64,000 nt of DNA from Limanda limanda (GCF_963576545.1 NC_083648.1:19641654-19705653); one strand, 5' to 3'. Shown: positions 1-11,921, counted from the first letter of the stretch. The notes: generated from the letters alone by a model not told the origin. Made by a program: numbers and translations.

Positions 1-330
1 TTCTAACAAGACGGCAAAGCTCCGCAAGCCTCACGAAGTCCGCAAGACTGTGATTGGTCTGCTAACTACATCCTTTCCAGAGTTGCATTTCCAGTTTCAT
101 GCCCCATAATACCGGCAGAAACCACGGAAGATTTAGAAGAACGAATATGGACCAAATAGAAGAGTGTTTGGCAGAAGAGATCCGAAAGTATGACCACTTG
201 TATAATGGAAAATATGGGTGAAATTTGAAGGTCCTCTTCGACAAAAAACGTTACTCCCCTCTAGTGTTCTGGCGGGGAATTGCTTTGCAACACGCGCAAC
301 AATGCCCTATCTACGCTGAGCATCTCTGAG
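1..330 (+). mobile_element. Fragment of a DNA transposon, PIF/Harbinger-like, with a MADF-like peptide
   Basis: A short reading frame at 147-221 encodes 24 residues (MDQIEECLAEEIRKYDHLYN then GKYG and a stop). They resemble the start of a MADF (Myb/SANT-like) domain, in which an acidic helix leads to a KY-x-LY motif. MADF proteins are the second protein of PIF/Harbinger transposons, which are common in fish. The frame stops after 24 residues, so this is a dead remnant. No transposase and no left terminus are visible because the window begins inside the element. The right limit is a guess from where the sequence stops looking familiar. A chance match is possible. Confidence 0.4.
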
Positions 331-2151
331 GTTCTGCCGATTCATCTGAACAATAGTAACAGACAAATATGGTTAAACAGTTATTTTGGTAATTCATGTA
401 TAAATGTTTTATTATGCTTTGTCAACAATAATAAGGTCCCTTGCAGTCGCTACTTCTCCAAAGGAGAGAAAGAGAAAAAAAAACAAGGTATCATTCAACC
501 TAACAATGACCACTGTGTATCCCCACATCAGCATTGCTGCCAGTCGCTTCAGCCCCTGTATCACCTCATCATTCACCTGTGGGCTCCGGGGGGGAGGCTA
601 GAAGTATTTGGTCATCACTCCCATCATATCTATGTTATCATATCCGGGGCTGGGGGGGGGGTGATTAAGTCGGAGCCTAGACGCCAAACACTAACATTTT
701 CTTATGTTGCAATATCCATTTGAACGTGAGTTGTCTTACTGAACTGAAAGAAACAGAAAGAATAGAATTATCTCGTGATGAAAAATATGTCATACATGAA
801 AAAGACACACACAGAGAGTATAACTTGACCAACAATAAGATTCCAGAGCTTTTGGTGATAAGGGCTGACGCAGGTATTGATGTGCTGGACACAATCATGT
901 GATCTCCACACGTCCCACCTCCTGTGTATCATTCTGGTTTCATTCAATTTCCAGAGCTCAAAACGTCTTCAGTAATCCTGAAGTCCCTGTCTCTATATGT
1001 TTCAGGCCAGGTGATCCTAGACACGGGTGTTATCTGGAAACACTATCGTTCATCTTCTTTCTATCTGATCCCTGTGACAGTCTAATATTAAAAAGTTAAT
1101 ACTGCTCTAAAGAGCCCTATATTAGTTCTAGGATTAAGGAAACCCACAGAGAGGTGTCCACAGTGCACACTGTGAGTTTGATGTGACAGTGTATTGGAGA
1201 ACAGTACAACAGTATGAAAGCTTGTGTACTGACGGAGGGCGAAACTCAGAGCTGCAGCAGGAACAGTGTGTGTCCTTGGAGACGGGGGGAGTGTGTCAGT
1301 CGTACAGCCTGCCTGCACAAACTCCCCTCTGTGAGTCTGACAGGTGAGACGGGAGATTAATGGCGTCTTTTTTACTTTCAAAGAAAGTCACTGAGGGCTG
1401 TGTTGATTGGCAGAAAGATTCAAGGTCACAGAGTTCTTTTACATGACAGAGGGATGAAAATCAATTACAAATCAGCTATAAGGTGAGTACTACTGTAAGC
1501 TAATGTGCATTACATCAGATTTCCCTGTAGAAGAAAACAGAGGTTGACAAAGGTGCCAGCAGCAATGACCAAATGCACAGAACACAGCCTTCAGTCTATT
1601 CTGCTGACCGACCACATCCACAGCAACTATCTGTCTGCATGTTGCTCATATATCTCACAAACCGTTCATCTCATCAGCTTAACACTAGGCATTTGTATCA
1701 TAAATTGCCAGAGGGAGTGCAGTGTTCAATTTGTTGCTGCGATGTGGACACACAATACATTCAATATTTATCAAATTTAAATTAACCCGCAACCAGTGCT
1801 CTGTAGAAGTCAGTGTGGGCAGGGCAGTGTGTCTTCAGTCCATGGACAGAGTTTAATATGCCAACAATATCTGTCCTGCCAGATAAGGTTGATGGACTCA
1901 CAACAGCTTCACTGCAAATAAATCAGGTAGGATGATAACAACGTTTTCTAAATTCACTCTGCACCATGCATATAGTGTTTATTAAAAGCTCTGCACCCAA
2001 CATCCAGCACACAAACAATACAAAGTGTATGTGTATGTATAGAACTGGAGGACTCACTAGTGAAAAGGAATAATTCTAAAGCCCCCCAGCATTAACATAG
2101 CCCATTTCAAAAGGCAGGTTTTTCAACAGGCACTGCACTAGCATCAAAAGC
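331..2151. other. Gene-free stretch, no assigned function
   Basis: No exon of a recognisable gene was found. Part of 822-960 belongs to a dispersed repeat described separately. A 68-codon open frame ending at a good splice donor (1,138-1,343) is discussed as a finding but not called a gene. Confidence 0.5.
822..960. repeat. Dispersed repeat family D, copy 1
   Basis: The stretch around 845-915 (GCTTTTGGTGATAAGGGC and onward) matches the stretch around 18,670-18,745, and in opposite orientation the one around 24,143-24,180. The family is probably a non-autonomous DNA element, but no termini were identified, so limits are approximate. Confidence 0.45.
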
Positions 2152-2410
2152 ACAGTGACACAGCGATTAGCACTGTCACCTCACAGCTTCCTGCCTCGCT
2201 CTGTGGTGTTTGCATGTTCACGTCCTGTTCAGAATTCCTGTTTGCTCTTCTTTGCTTTCTTCCCAAGATGAATAGGCAGCCTTGAGATTGCCCGTAGGTA
2301 TGAATGTGAGTGTGAGTGATGGTCTGTCAAGCTGTATCGGCCCTGTGATGGACGTGTGACCTGCTCAGGCAGTAAATTGTGCTTCCTGTCCGTGTGCTCA
2401 TAGACAGTCA
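2152..2410 (-). repeat. Dispersed repeat family A, copy 1 (degraded)
   Basis: This is a degraded, reverse-oriented member of a very common teleost interspersed repeat. Recognisable blocks are a segment ending GCACTGTCACCTCACAG and one reading GTAGGTATGAATGTGAGTG followed by GGCCCTGTGATGGAC. Other copies lie near 19.6, 24.3, 30.4 and 57.6 kb. The class (SINE or LINE tail) is not assigned. Confidence 0.6.
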
Positions 2411-2730
2411 ACACCATGATCCTGAAGATAAATAAATTGTAAAAGGAAATACATGATGAATGGTTTCTTTTGCTTTTTGAGTTTTATTGTGTTTTACATT
2501 CTATTCAGGTAGTGAATGCATGTTTACATAGACAGAGTAGGTGGAGTATTACGTGTGTGTGCAATTTTACAACACACACACACAAACACACCAAGTCTTA
2601 ACTCTCAAACAGCCAAAAAGTCCTCACACTATAGCTTGTAGGTTCAAAAAGGTCCTCACAAAGACATCGCAAACATCACTCACATTACATGCATGTAAGG
2701 TGTGCCACTTTATATACTTCCAGATCCAAG
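2411..2730. other. Short gene-free stretch with a small CA repeat
   Basis: Contains a short (CA)n run at about 2,572-2,591, followed by a CA-associated sequence (GTCCTCACA motifs) that recurs around 22.9-23.2 kb. Nothing coding is visible. Confidence 0.5.
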
Positions 2731-3420
2731 TTAAAGGGCCCATATTGTGTAAAATACATTTTCTGGGCTTTTAATATCCCTAATGACTTGAAGGTGTCAG
2801 TAGGTCCCCTCAAAGTATGAAAAACAGTCACTCTGCGGATTTTGCAATAAGTCCATTCTAAGAAATATGTTATCAAAAGGTCTTGTTTCCTACTTCCTCC
2901 CCCGTATGATGTCATACGGGATCTCACTCGTCTCTCAGCCCCACCCAGCCGGTACCAGTCCAGCCTCCGAGCCCTCCATCCCAGCTCCCCACCACCACCC
3001 CTCCACACCGAACGCGACACCAAGCAGACTTGTTGCTGAGCTAGCAGCTTTTTAGCTACCACTGCCTAACCCCTATAGGTTAGCTTTATTTCTTCTGACG
3101 TGCCATGTCGCTGTGTAAAGTTACTCCATATTGAAACTCCGTTCTGTAACTCGGGTCGTTACTCCTACATTGGCCGACTGTCCTGCTCAAACTTGAACAA
3201 CCATGAGGACGGTGTAACTTACCATTCAGAAACATCCTGTTGTAACTGACTTTAAATATGTGGCTGGTAGACTTCCGGTTGGTGAGTAAGATGGAGTAGC
3301 CGTGTTTCTCCAGGCTCCTGCCACACAGTCTCCGTTCTGACCATAAGTCGATTTAAATGACCCCAACCAAGTCACAACTTGACACTAAACGCCAGCCAAA
3401 CAAGTTTTTTGCCAAACAAC

Positions 3421-6400
3421 ATGTCGTCCAGACCAAGCAAGGCGTCGAAGAAGTCTGAACAAGCCGGGCCACCGGACACTGCTATCGACAATGCTACGTT
3501 AGCAAACATGCTAGCGGAGCTAAGAGCGGATCTGCTAACCAAACCGGACTCACTCAGTGCACGATTTGAATCCAAGCTGACGGCCATCGACGCAAAGTTA
3601 GATGGGATACAATCCACGGTAACCAACCACGAGCATCGAATCACTGACTTGGAATCTGGGCTGAACGTGTTGCAGTTCTTGGAAGAAAAGGTAACCTCCA
3701 TGGCTGAAAATAACGCAAAGATGAAAGCTAAGCTAACCGACCTAGAGGGGAGAAGCAGGCGGTGCAACTTACGCCTCATTGGTGTGCCTGAAGCAGTCGA
3801 GGGTTCATGGCCGACCACTTTTTTCTCTGACTTTCTGGTGGATTTGCTTGGGATGGATGTGCTTCCATCTCCCCCAGAGCTCGACAGAGCCCATCGTGCA
3901 CTCAGACCCAAACCAGCGTTCCCCACCAAGTTCCCCAATAAAAAATCCTTTTCTTTTTTTTCGCATGTCCACCACTCCTATTCTCGAATAGACTTTTTTC
4001 TCTTAGACAACAGACTAATTTCTAATGTACACTCATGCGAGTACCACAGCATTGTAATCTCAGATCATGCTCCCACATCACTAGACATACAGTTTCCCAA
4101 TTACAGCCTAATCTTGAAACCATGGCGATTTAATTCACATCTATTATCTAATGACCTCTTTGTAAACTTCCTAAGATCCAATATACAACTATTTTTTGAA
4201 ATAACCGACACACCAGAAGTATCAAAAGGAACGTTGTGGGAGGCTTTCAAGGCATACTTGAGAGGCCACATAATTTCCTACACAGCGCACCTCAGAAAAA
4301 TGACTAAGTCCAGACAGGAGGAGCTGTCACAGAGACTCCTGGAGATTGATGATAGCTACTCTAATAATCCAGATCCTCTACTTTATAAAAAGCGCTTAAA
4401 ACTCCAAACTGAGTTTAACCTTTTATCTACGAATGAAGCAGAATTGCAATTGCTCAAGTCTAGACAGCGTTTTTTTGAATCAGGGGACAGGGCTGGAAAA
4501 CTCCTTGCCCAGCAAGCCAGAGCCGCATCTGCCTCCAGGCTTATTCACAGTATTAGGTCAACACCAGGTGTTATTCTTACTGACCCAAAATCCATAAATG
4601 AAACATTCACCAAATTCTATTCTGACTTATATGCCTCTGACCATCCCCAGACCAGTACAGCCAGTACACTAAACACCATTGAGTTTCCTAGAGTGGACGG
4701 GGAGCTGGTGGGTAATCTAGCCAGCCCAGTTACATCAGCTGAGATCATGAGTGCTATTGGCACTTTGCAGAGTGGCAAGTCACCGGGCCCGGATGGATTT
4801 ACGGTAGAATTTTATAAGAAATTTGCCCAACCTGTCTCCACAGTCTTATGCAATATGTATGATGAGGCCCTGTCTCTTGGCCAGCTTCCTCCGACCCTGA
4901 CTAGTGCCACAATTACTCTTCTCTTAAAAAAAGATAAAGATCCCTTACTCTGTAGTAGTTTTAGACCTATATCTCTCCTGAATGTGGATTACAAAATTCT
5001 TGCTAAGATTTTAGCCCTTCGTCTCCAGGGCGTGCTGCCACAGATCATCTCAACGGATCAAACTGGCTTCATGCTGGGGAGGCACTCATTCCATAACACC
5101 AGAAGACTTTTTAACATATTGAACATGCCCAGCTCCAGCACCCCAGAGGTAGTGGTGTCGCTGGATGCTGAGAAGGCTTTTGACAGGGTGGAGTGGGACT
5201 TTCTATTTGAGGTGATGGAGAGGTTTGGTCTGGGTTCAGGTTTTATTTCATGGGTGAAACTGCTATACTCCACACCTGTAGCTTCTGTGCAAACAAACAA
5301 TACAGTATCACCCCCCTTCCAGCTCCACCGCGGCACAAGGCAGGGGTGTCCACTATCCCCTTTATTATTTGCCATAGCCATTGAGCCCCTGGCCATCTGG
5401 CTGAGATCTGAGAATGGATTTGAGGGCGTTTCCCGCCAAGGTTCAGTACACAAACTGTCGCTTTACGCAGATGACCTACTTCTCTATGTATCAAATCCAT
5501 CCACATCTCTCCCGATAGTTTTGGACATCCTAAAGCAATTTGGCCAACTTTCTGGCTACAAACTCAACTTCGGAAAGAGTGAGTTATTTGCAATTAATAA
5601 CTTAGTTGGTGACTTACCAGAAAACATAGTCCCCTTTAAAAGAGTCGATAACTGCTTTAAATACTTGGGTATACTTATAGCAGGGTCCCTGTCGGACACC
5701 TTCAATAAAATCTTTGTCCCATTGCTTGGCAGAGTTGAGGAGGACTTTCACAGATGGTCCACCTTGCCTCTATCACTGGCTGGTAGGGTGAACCTCATTA
5801 AAATGACAGTTCTCCCAAAATTCCTTTACCTTTTCCAGCATATTCCTGTTCTTATCTCAAAAAAGTTTTTTGCTAAACTGGATAAGGCGATATCAACATT
5901 TCTCTGGGCAGATAAACCTGTGCGTATACAGAAAAGGTTATTGCAGCTTCCTAAGAGCACAGGGGGCCTTGCTCTTCCCAATTTTTTATATTACTATTGG
6001 GCAGCTAATATTCACAAGCTCTTGTACTGGACTGGCAGATCTGCCACCGACCAGCCTGCCTGGGTCCACATTGAAATGTCATCATCCCAGGTCTCACTGC
6101 GGTCATGGCTGTGTTCCCCACTTCCTGTGTCGGCCACTGAAGCCAGCGATAACCCAGTAGTTAAGCAGTCATTTAAGATATGGTTACAATTCAGGAAACA
6201 TTTTGGCTTGCAGGGTCCCTCTAATCATGCCCCAGTATCCCATAATCACAGTTTTAAACCATCCATTATGGACTCCGCGTTTGAGTTGTGGTCGGCGAGA
6301 GGTGTGGCATCTGTCGGTGACCTCTACGACAATGGCACGTTCATGTCCTTCAGTGACCTATCGTCTAAATTTAATCTCCCCTCATCTCACCTGTTCCGTT

Positions 6401-6528
6401 TTTTTCAAATTAGACACTTTGCCCAGAAAAACTACACTGATTTCCCGAACACCCCCCCCTCAGACTCTGTTAGACACCCTTCTCATGATAAACCCCAATC
6501 AGAAAAGGAATATCTCCCGTATTTTTAA
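3421..6528 (+). pseudogene. L1 ORF1-ORF2 chimeric frame (coiled coil/RRM start fused to endonuclease tail and reverse transcriptase)
   Basis: The open frame runs from 3,379; the likelier native ORF1 start is ATG 3,421 (MSSRPSKASKK). The N-terminal part is an L1 ORF1 protein: a lysine/serine-rich head, a coiled coil (about residues 45-125) and the start of the RRM (RSRRCNLRLIGVPE). At about nt 3,930-3,950 it passes straight into the C-terminal end of the ORF2 endonuclease (SRIDFFLLD, then SDHAP), then a complete-looking reverse transcriptase with SPGPDGF, RPISLLN, DAEKAFDRVEW, TRQGCPLSP and the catalytic LYADDLL. The first three quarters of the endonuclease, the ORF1 C-terminus and the inter-ORF segment are absent, so this copy cannot nick DNA itself. 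Near 6,453 (a run of eight C) the frame shifts, and the ORF2 C-terminus continues in another frame. Confidence 0.88.
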
Positions 6529-7168
6529 TGCAATGGACGCCATCGCTTCAGTTTTCCCACAGCACACAAAACATCTGTGGGAGCAGGATCTGGGACTCAA
6601 TTTTACAGAAGATCAATGGGGCAGGATCCTTGAGCTGGTCCACAGCTCTTCCGTCTGTGCCCGACACGGGCTGATTCAATGTAAACTCTTACACAGGACT
6701 TACTACACCAATCATAGACTGTCTAAATTCTATCCCAATGTAACTGACACCTGCAATAGATGCAACCAGTCCCCTGCCGACCTCATACACATGTTTTGGT
6801 CATGTCCAAAACTTACTGTCTTCTGGTCCAAAATATTTGACACCCTTCAAATTGCTTACCATTTTGTGGCCGACCCCCACCCCCTCTCTGCCCTCTTTGG
6901 TATCCCACACAACAAAATCTTAACAGCTGAGGCACGACATTCCATGGCCTTTTGCACTCTGTTGGCTAGGCGCTTAATTTTGTTGAACTGGAAGCACAAA
7001 TTGCCCCCATCCTACACTTGATGGGTTAAGGAAGTTCTTCACAACTTAAGGTTGGAAAGATTGAGGTTTTCCCTCAAGGGCTCTCTGAGGAAATTTGACA
7101 AAATCTGGAACCCCTTGTTGTCCATTATAGACTCTTTAGATATTACACCTGAGGAGTCAGATATCTGA
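6453..7168 (+). pseudogene. L1 ORF2 C-terminal part, frameshifted and interrupted by a stop
   Basis: After the C-run near 6,453 the ORF2 reading continues in the frame ending at 7,021. It contains a C-x2-C-x8-H-x4-C cysteine cluster (CNRCNQSP, then LIHMFWSC), the zinc-knuckle-like motif typical of L1 ORF2 C-termini. A TGA at 7,019-7,021 interrupts it, but the same frame stays L1-like (WVKEVLHNLRLERL) until TGA at 7,166-7,168. The frameshift and stop make the copy non-functional, independently of its central deletion. Confidence 0.8.
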
Positions 7169-7256
7169 GTTCTGCTGACGTACCACTAAAACTTACATTC
7201 TCAAATGTTTTGTTTCTAATTTTTTTTTGTTTGTTTGTTTCCTTCAACTCTGTTTC

Positions 7257-7288
<32 letters not shown>

Positions 7289-7518
7289 CTTCTTCTCTTC
7301 TCTTTTCCCTTCACCTAGAGACAAGTTGGGGTGGGACCTCTACTGGGGAAGGATTTGTGGGTGGGTGTGTGGGAGGGGGGGGTGGGGGGTCACTGTAAAC
7401 TGTAAAATTTGGAAAAATGTGAGCATTGTACAGTATCTCTTTCATGTCCTCATTTTGTATTACCTTTGCTCAATAAACATACTATAAAAAAAAAAAATAT
7501 GTGGCTGGTCTTCTATAG

Positions 7519-8595
7519 CAGGGGTTCCCAAACTTTTCAGCCTGGGACCCCTAAAATAACGGTGCCAGAGACTGGGGACCCCCAACGACACTGGAGGTGG
7601 TTTATAATGCTTCGCACAGCCACGCACATGCACTATGCATGCATACGTGCGTGCGTGCGTGCGTGCGTGCATGCTTGTGCATGTCTGCTCAGGTAGCCTC
7701 TCCTTCTCCGCTAGCCTGTCCTGTTCCTGTGGCCTCCTCGATTTGGTTGGTATTAACCAACGTTTCATTGTGACTGTCAATAATTTTCAGCTGCTTTCCA
7801 AAAGAGTTTTGGCCAGCTACCGTGTGACTGGTGCTGCTGTAAATTGAACTGTCGCTAACCTGTGTCGTAAGATAAAAAAAGGAAATGTTTTTTTTTGTGG
7901 AGGAAAAAAAGGGGAGAAAAAAGAAAAAAACTGATGGGAAATGTGTAAGCTATTTTATTTAGTGACTCTTATTTTGAAGAGGGGTTTTACCGGAAGGATG
8001 TGCTGTACTAAACGGCTGCTATGTCTCCTGTGTCTTCTTTAGGCTGAGGCCTTATTCAATACAACAACTAAACGCTCGGCTACAATTGCATGGTTTTATT
8101 CTAATATCAACTCATATGTATATATCAGGGGTGCCCACACTTTATAGGCTTGTGAGCTACTCTTGAAATGACCAGCTCAACAAGATCTACCCCCCCCCCC
8201 CCCGCGCAAGTACCCACCCTCTTTTTTAGAGCCAGGAAACACACTGAAAAAAATGATTAAATGCCGTTTTTACAGCAGGCTGATAATAGCGCTTCGGCGG
8301 CGCTTCCGCGTCCGTTTTGAACCCGGCGTGACGTGCAGTCCGCCGCGGTTGATGTTCGCAACATTGTCCAGGGCGGGGGGCGTGGCGGCTGCGGCGGCAG
8401 GGGCGGCGGCGGCAAAAAAAAAAAAAAAGTGGGTACGTGCGCCGGAGCATTCACGTGACTGACTCTTGTCCAGTCGTGCGATCGACCCACACTGCCTTTT
8501 TCATAATTGTATTTTTTTCTGGAATGCATTTCGCTGCCCCGCCTCTGTGTCTCGCGCCCCCCGGGTGGTCGCAACCCCCACTTTGGGAACCCCTG
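7519..8595. mobile_element. hAT-type non-autonomous DNA transposon
   Basis: The termini are CAGGGGTTCCCAAA and its complement TTTGGGAACCCCTG, the classic CA-G-rich inverted ends of hAT transposons. An 8-bp target duplication (TTCTATAG) lies at 7,511-7,518 and 8,596-8,603. The interior (1,077 bp) encodes no transposase. It contains a GTGC tetranucleotide run (about 7,645-7,670) and a very GC-rich, CpG-dense block around 8,285-8,410 that is unlike its AT-rich surroundings. Confidence 0.87.
8126..8200. mobile_element. Terminus of a second hAT-like element inside the first
   Basis: CAGGGGTGCCCACACTTT at 8,126 is a second hAT-style terminus, followed by GGCTTGTGAGCTACT and ACAAGATCTACC, the usual interior of a related fish hAT family. 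No matching right terminus was found, so the copy is truncated or deleted. Confidence 0.45.
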
Positions 8596-9261
8596 TTCTA
8601 TAGCAGTATCAAAAGATAGCGCGACTTTCAGCTGTGTTTACCAGAGAGCGTTAACGCTAGAATGAGAACGTGATCGGCCTGGTCGCGTGTCACTCAAAGT
8701 GCAGTCAGCCAATCAGAGGAGGAGCTCAAAAGTCAGGTGAAAACAGCCTGTTCTGTCTGCAGCTCCAGAGACAGGCAGAACAGAGGACGTTGAAATACAC
8801 ATTGCAACAGTATTTTTTACTTTAAACCACTGATATATCATCTTTATAACAATATCTCATATTAAATCCCAGAAAGGTGTAAATTATGGGGCCTTTAAGA
8901 GAAGAGAATACAATATGTAAAGTCTTAACCATATGTAATTACAATTAACTAAATTATGTACATAATCAAACATATAACTAAGAAAAATAAGGGAAAGATC
9001 AATTGATTTTATTATGAAACATTAATTAGTGAAGTGCTAAAGCAATGTGGTGTAAAATATATATATATATATATAACCTACAGCAGGGGCAAAGTAAATT
9101 GTAGGACCTACTAAATTATGTAGGATATTAATCGTTAATTTGGATCTGCTGCAGTCGAATAACTTAATTACAATTCATGCAATATCTAAAAACAGCTGTA
9201 CTTCTCCAGGATATTTAAATACATTTCTCTAAAATACTTTGCTGTATGTTAATCCCTTTGG

Positions 9262-9284
9262 ACACACACACACACACACACACA
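9262..9284. repeat. (AC)n microsatellite
   Basis: Uninterrupted AC dinucleotide run of about 23 bp. Confidence 0.95.
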
Positions 9285-10845
9285 AGAGGAATTGACAAGA
9301 ACATTTGCATGAAACATTGTGTCCCTGTGTGATTTGTCAAAGTCTGATAGTGTGAGTCTGAGGAGGATTTGCTGCCGGGCAGCACCTACGCATCAGAAGA
9401 TATAAAGCTCTGATGTTTGCAGACATTTTCTCTGCCTCCAAAACTCTATTTTAATAATCACGATCAAATGCATTTCTTGTGTCTACGTGACATACACAAT
9501 CCAAACTTCTTTGTCAACATGGTGCTGTTTTAGATCTGATTGAAATCTTTTCATATGAGTTGGTAGAACAGGGTCGCATGACAGTCCATCTAAATATATT
9601 GTATGTTCTTGAATAAATGGAGAGTAAATTGTGTTTGGTTTCTTTTCCCTTGCATCATTCCAGGTTGATGGAGTTTGATGTCTTCAGCATTGACGTCTTA
9701 CAAATACCCACTGACATTTTATTTGCTCAAAAAATAATGAACATTCCTCTGGGTCTAGACAGTTCATTCAATCTTTGATAAACAAAAGAACAAAAGAAGC
9801 TGTCTGGATTTCGTCCAGGTATTTTGTTTCCTGATGTGAATGCTTAAACAACCACTATTGTGTCTGCATGAGAAAAATAGTTAATTAAAACTGATTCAAT
9901 AGTCATGTGTTAAGTGAAACCCAGAACCTTTTTAGCAAACTGGTAATTTACACACCCAGCAGACATAAAGCAACAGTAGCAGGCTGTTAGACTCCAATAT
10001 TCATTCTGCTTTTAGCTCAGTTTTGGTCTCCATGAGCTCCTGAGGGAAATATCTGTCTTGTTAGTTTTTAAATGCACTGCTACACTTACCAGCTCCGAAC
10101 CAACTTTGCCAATCTGCTATTCGGCACACGAAAGGGAGTACATACTTTATTTGTGTAGCTTTCCACTGAAAACAGCTGCCTCCTGCAGCAAAGGGATGAA
10201 GGCGGTGAGAGGGAAACAAAAAAGTCAATGGACCAGACTGAAACCCAAAACAAGAAGCTAAAAGACCATATATAAAATGTATGACTACAAATCTATTCAG
10301 CTTTGAGGGGAACTTGAGAATGGGTGATATTTATTTTTAAGTTTATTTCGGCCATGAGTCTTTTAATGTCAAATTACAATCCATTGTACAGACTCATTTA
10401 TCACTGTCACTGTTTTCACAACGTGTTTATGGATAGAATAAAATCACAGTTTTAAACATTTGAATCATATACAGTATTTCACTGTAGGAAAGTTAAGGAG
10501 GATAGAGGATACACGTGACAGCAGAGTTTTTCATTGTGCTCAGGATTGTACAGTAAAAGCTGACTGGACAATATTGGATGTGATGCCAGATTGAAATAAT
10601 GTGATGATTAGAGGAACTGAAGCTGAGCTCAGCAGAAAACAAATAATCCCGTCGAGCACGAATTTTGTTCACATGCTGATTTCAGATTGCTTAAAAATTG
10701 TAAGACTTCATCTTTTTTTCCATCAAGTCAGGATCACAGGAGTATAGTTACATGGGTCACTGACGATCTTACTGTTAATTTCATAAACTGTTATTTTATT
10801 GTCTCCGTTGTGTTGCAAATGTCCTTGTAAATTGTTGACACATTT

Positions 10846-10985
10846 ATTAGCTCCGCTAAGGAGGTTATGTTTTCACCCCTGTGCATTCGTTTTTTAGCAA
10901 GATTAAACAACAACAATTGGACGGATTTCCATGAAACTGATCAAAATGCAGATCAAAGAGTGTTTTTCACTTCCTTTTCACATAT
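10846..10985 (+). repeat. Dispersed repeat family B, copy 1
   Basis: It begins CTCCGCTAAGGAGGTTATGT and continues to a GACGGATTTCCATGAAACT block. This order (gene-like CTCCGC start, rich in AACAA, then a TTTCATGAAAC block) is a widespread animal interspersed repeat. Reverse copies lie near 28.0 and 50.3 kb. The element class is unassigned. Confidence 0.65.
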
Positions 10986-11921
10986 CTCAGGGAATAATTC
11001 ACTGACTTTTTATGAAAAGATCTGGCTCATTTAGAGGACTGATATCTCCTAGTGTGGGCAGTTTGCTGCAACTTGATTGGATTTAATGGAAACTATTGGG
11101 CGTCTTTTAGTTGAGGCTTTCAACTCAACATCTTGGCATTTCAGACTAAACTTAGTCCACGACAACCTTAAACTATTTTTGTTGAGTTGCAGTCAATGAA
11201 AACATCAATGATCAGTTTGAACATTTCAGTTGATTTTGTTGAGCCATTTAGTTTCGTCATTTAGACATGGTAAGATCCATAGAGTCTTTGATTGCTGATA
11301 TAGGAAACTAATAACTCTGTGGCCCCTCATTTGGCCCCACATATGGGCTCTAGTTTAATAGTCCAAACTCAGAGACTTTCAGCAGGTTCAATTCTAGCAT
11401 ATACTAAACTAGTGAAGAAAATATACTCTGTGTGAGTTGTGGGATCTCTCACAAAGGTGCTCAATATGTTTTTTTCCCACGGTCATTAGATGGAAGGTCT
11501 TGAAAATCAGTGCGAGATGGTTAAATTTCCCCTGGGTGGCGCTGGGAATGCTGCTCATCACGTAACTAACAACCACAGGGCCCGAATGAATACCACATAA
11601 TTACTTGGAAGAAATTAGAGCCGCTCCAACTGTGCCTGTTGCCCAAATGCGAACTAGTAATGAATACACTGAGAAAGTTGATTAATCGCTTTCACCTTTG
11701 TGCCCTGCAGGATGTGCAAATATCAAGGTAAATGAGTCAAAAGAAGGTCATGGGGGGTTTAATACCAAATCTGGTGGCTGATGAAAATGGCACTTAATTC
11801 AACTTAAGCTTGTCTTTTCTGAGACCTACAACAGTTCATATTAAACCTAATGACTGCAAGTCTTCACTGGTCAGTTTCCCACAGTCCACCTGCCCTGTCC
11901 ATCCTCTCTCCCTTTGATTGA

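Larger units (their letters stand above)
3269..7494 (+). mobile_element. L1-clade LINE insertion, internally deleted, with poly(A) and 15-bp target duplication
   Basis: Perfect 15-bp direct repeats (AAATATGTGGCTGGT) flank the element at 3,254-3,268 and 7,495-7,509. The 5' end starts AGACTTCCGGTTGG, a short 5' UTR follows, then ORF1- and ORF2-derived coding sequence, a pyrimidine-rich and then G-rich 3' UTR, an AATAAA signal near 7,472 and an A-run ending at the target duplication. This fits target-primed reverse transcription by an L1-type element. The copy keeps both ends, so it is not 5'-truncated; instead the middle is missing. Full-length fish L1 elements are usually 5-6 kb, compared with 4.2 kb here. 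Confidence 0.93.
2735..8894. mobile_element. TTAA-flanked MITE, split by two later insertions
   Basis: The left end (AGGGCCCATATTGTGTAAAA) and the reverse complement of the right end (AGGCCCCATAATTTACACC) form an imperfect inverted repeat that continues for about 50 bp, sharing TTTCTGGG and TTTAATAT blocks. TTAA flanks both sides (2,731-2,734 and 8,895-8,898), as expected for piggyBac- or Kolobok-type integration. Removing the L1 (3,269-7,494), the hAT (7,519-8,595) and one copy of each target duplication leaves about 834 bp with no coding capacity, a non-autonomous element. A 20-bp inverted repeat with CCCGTATGA arms lies at 2,901-2,920. The superfamily is inferred only from the TTAA target. 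Confidence 0.8.

Noticed and set aside
1088..1381. 97-codon minus-strand open frame
   Set aside because: No similarity; the opposite strand is the more gene-like reading, and even that is weak.
3372..5506. Open frames antisense to the L1 (3,372-3,938, 5,058-5,453, 5,243-5,506)
   Set aside because: They are shadows of the reverse-transcriptase frame, without recognisable protein similarity.
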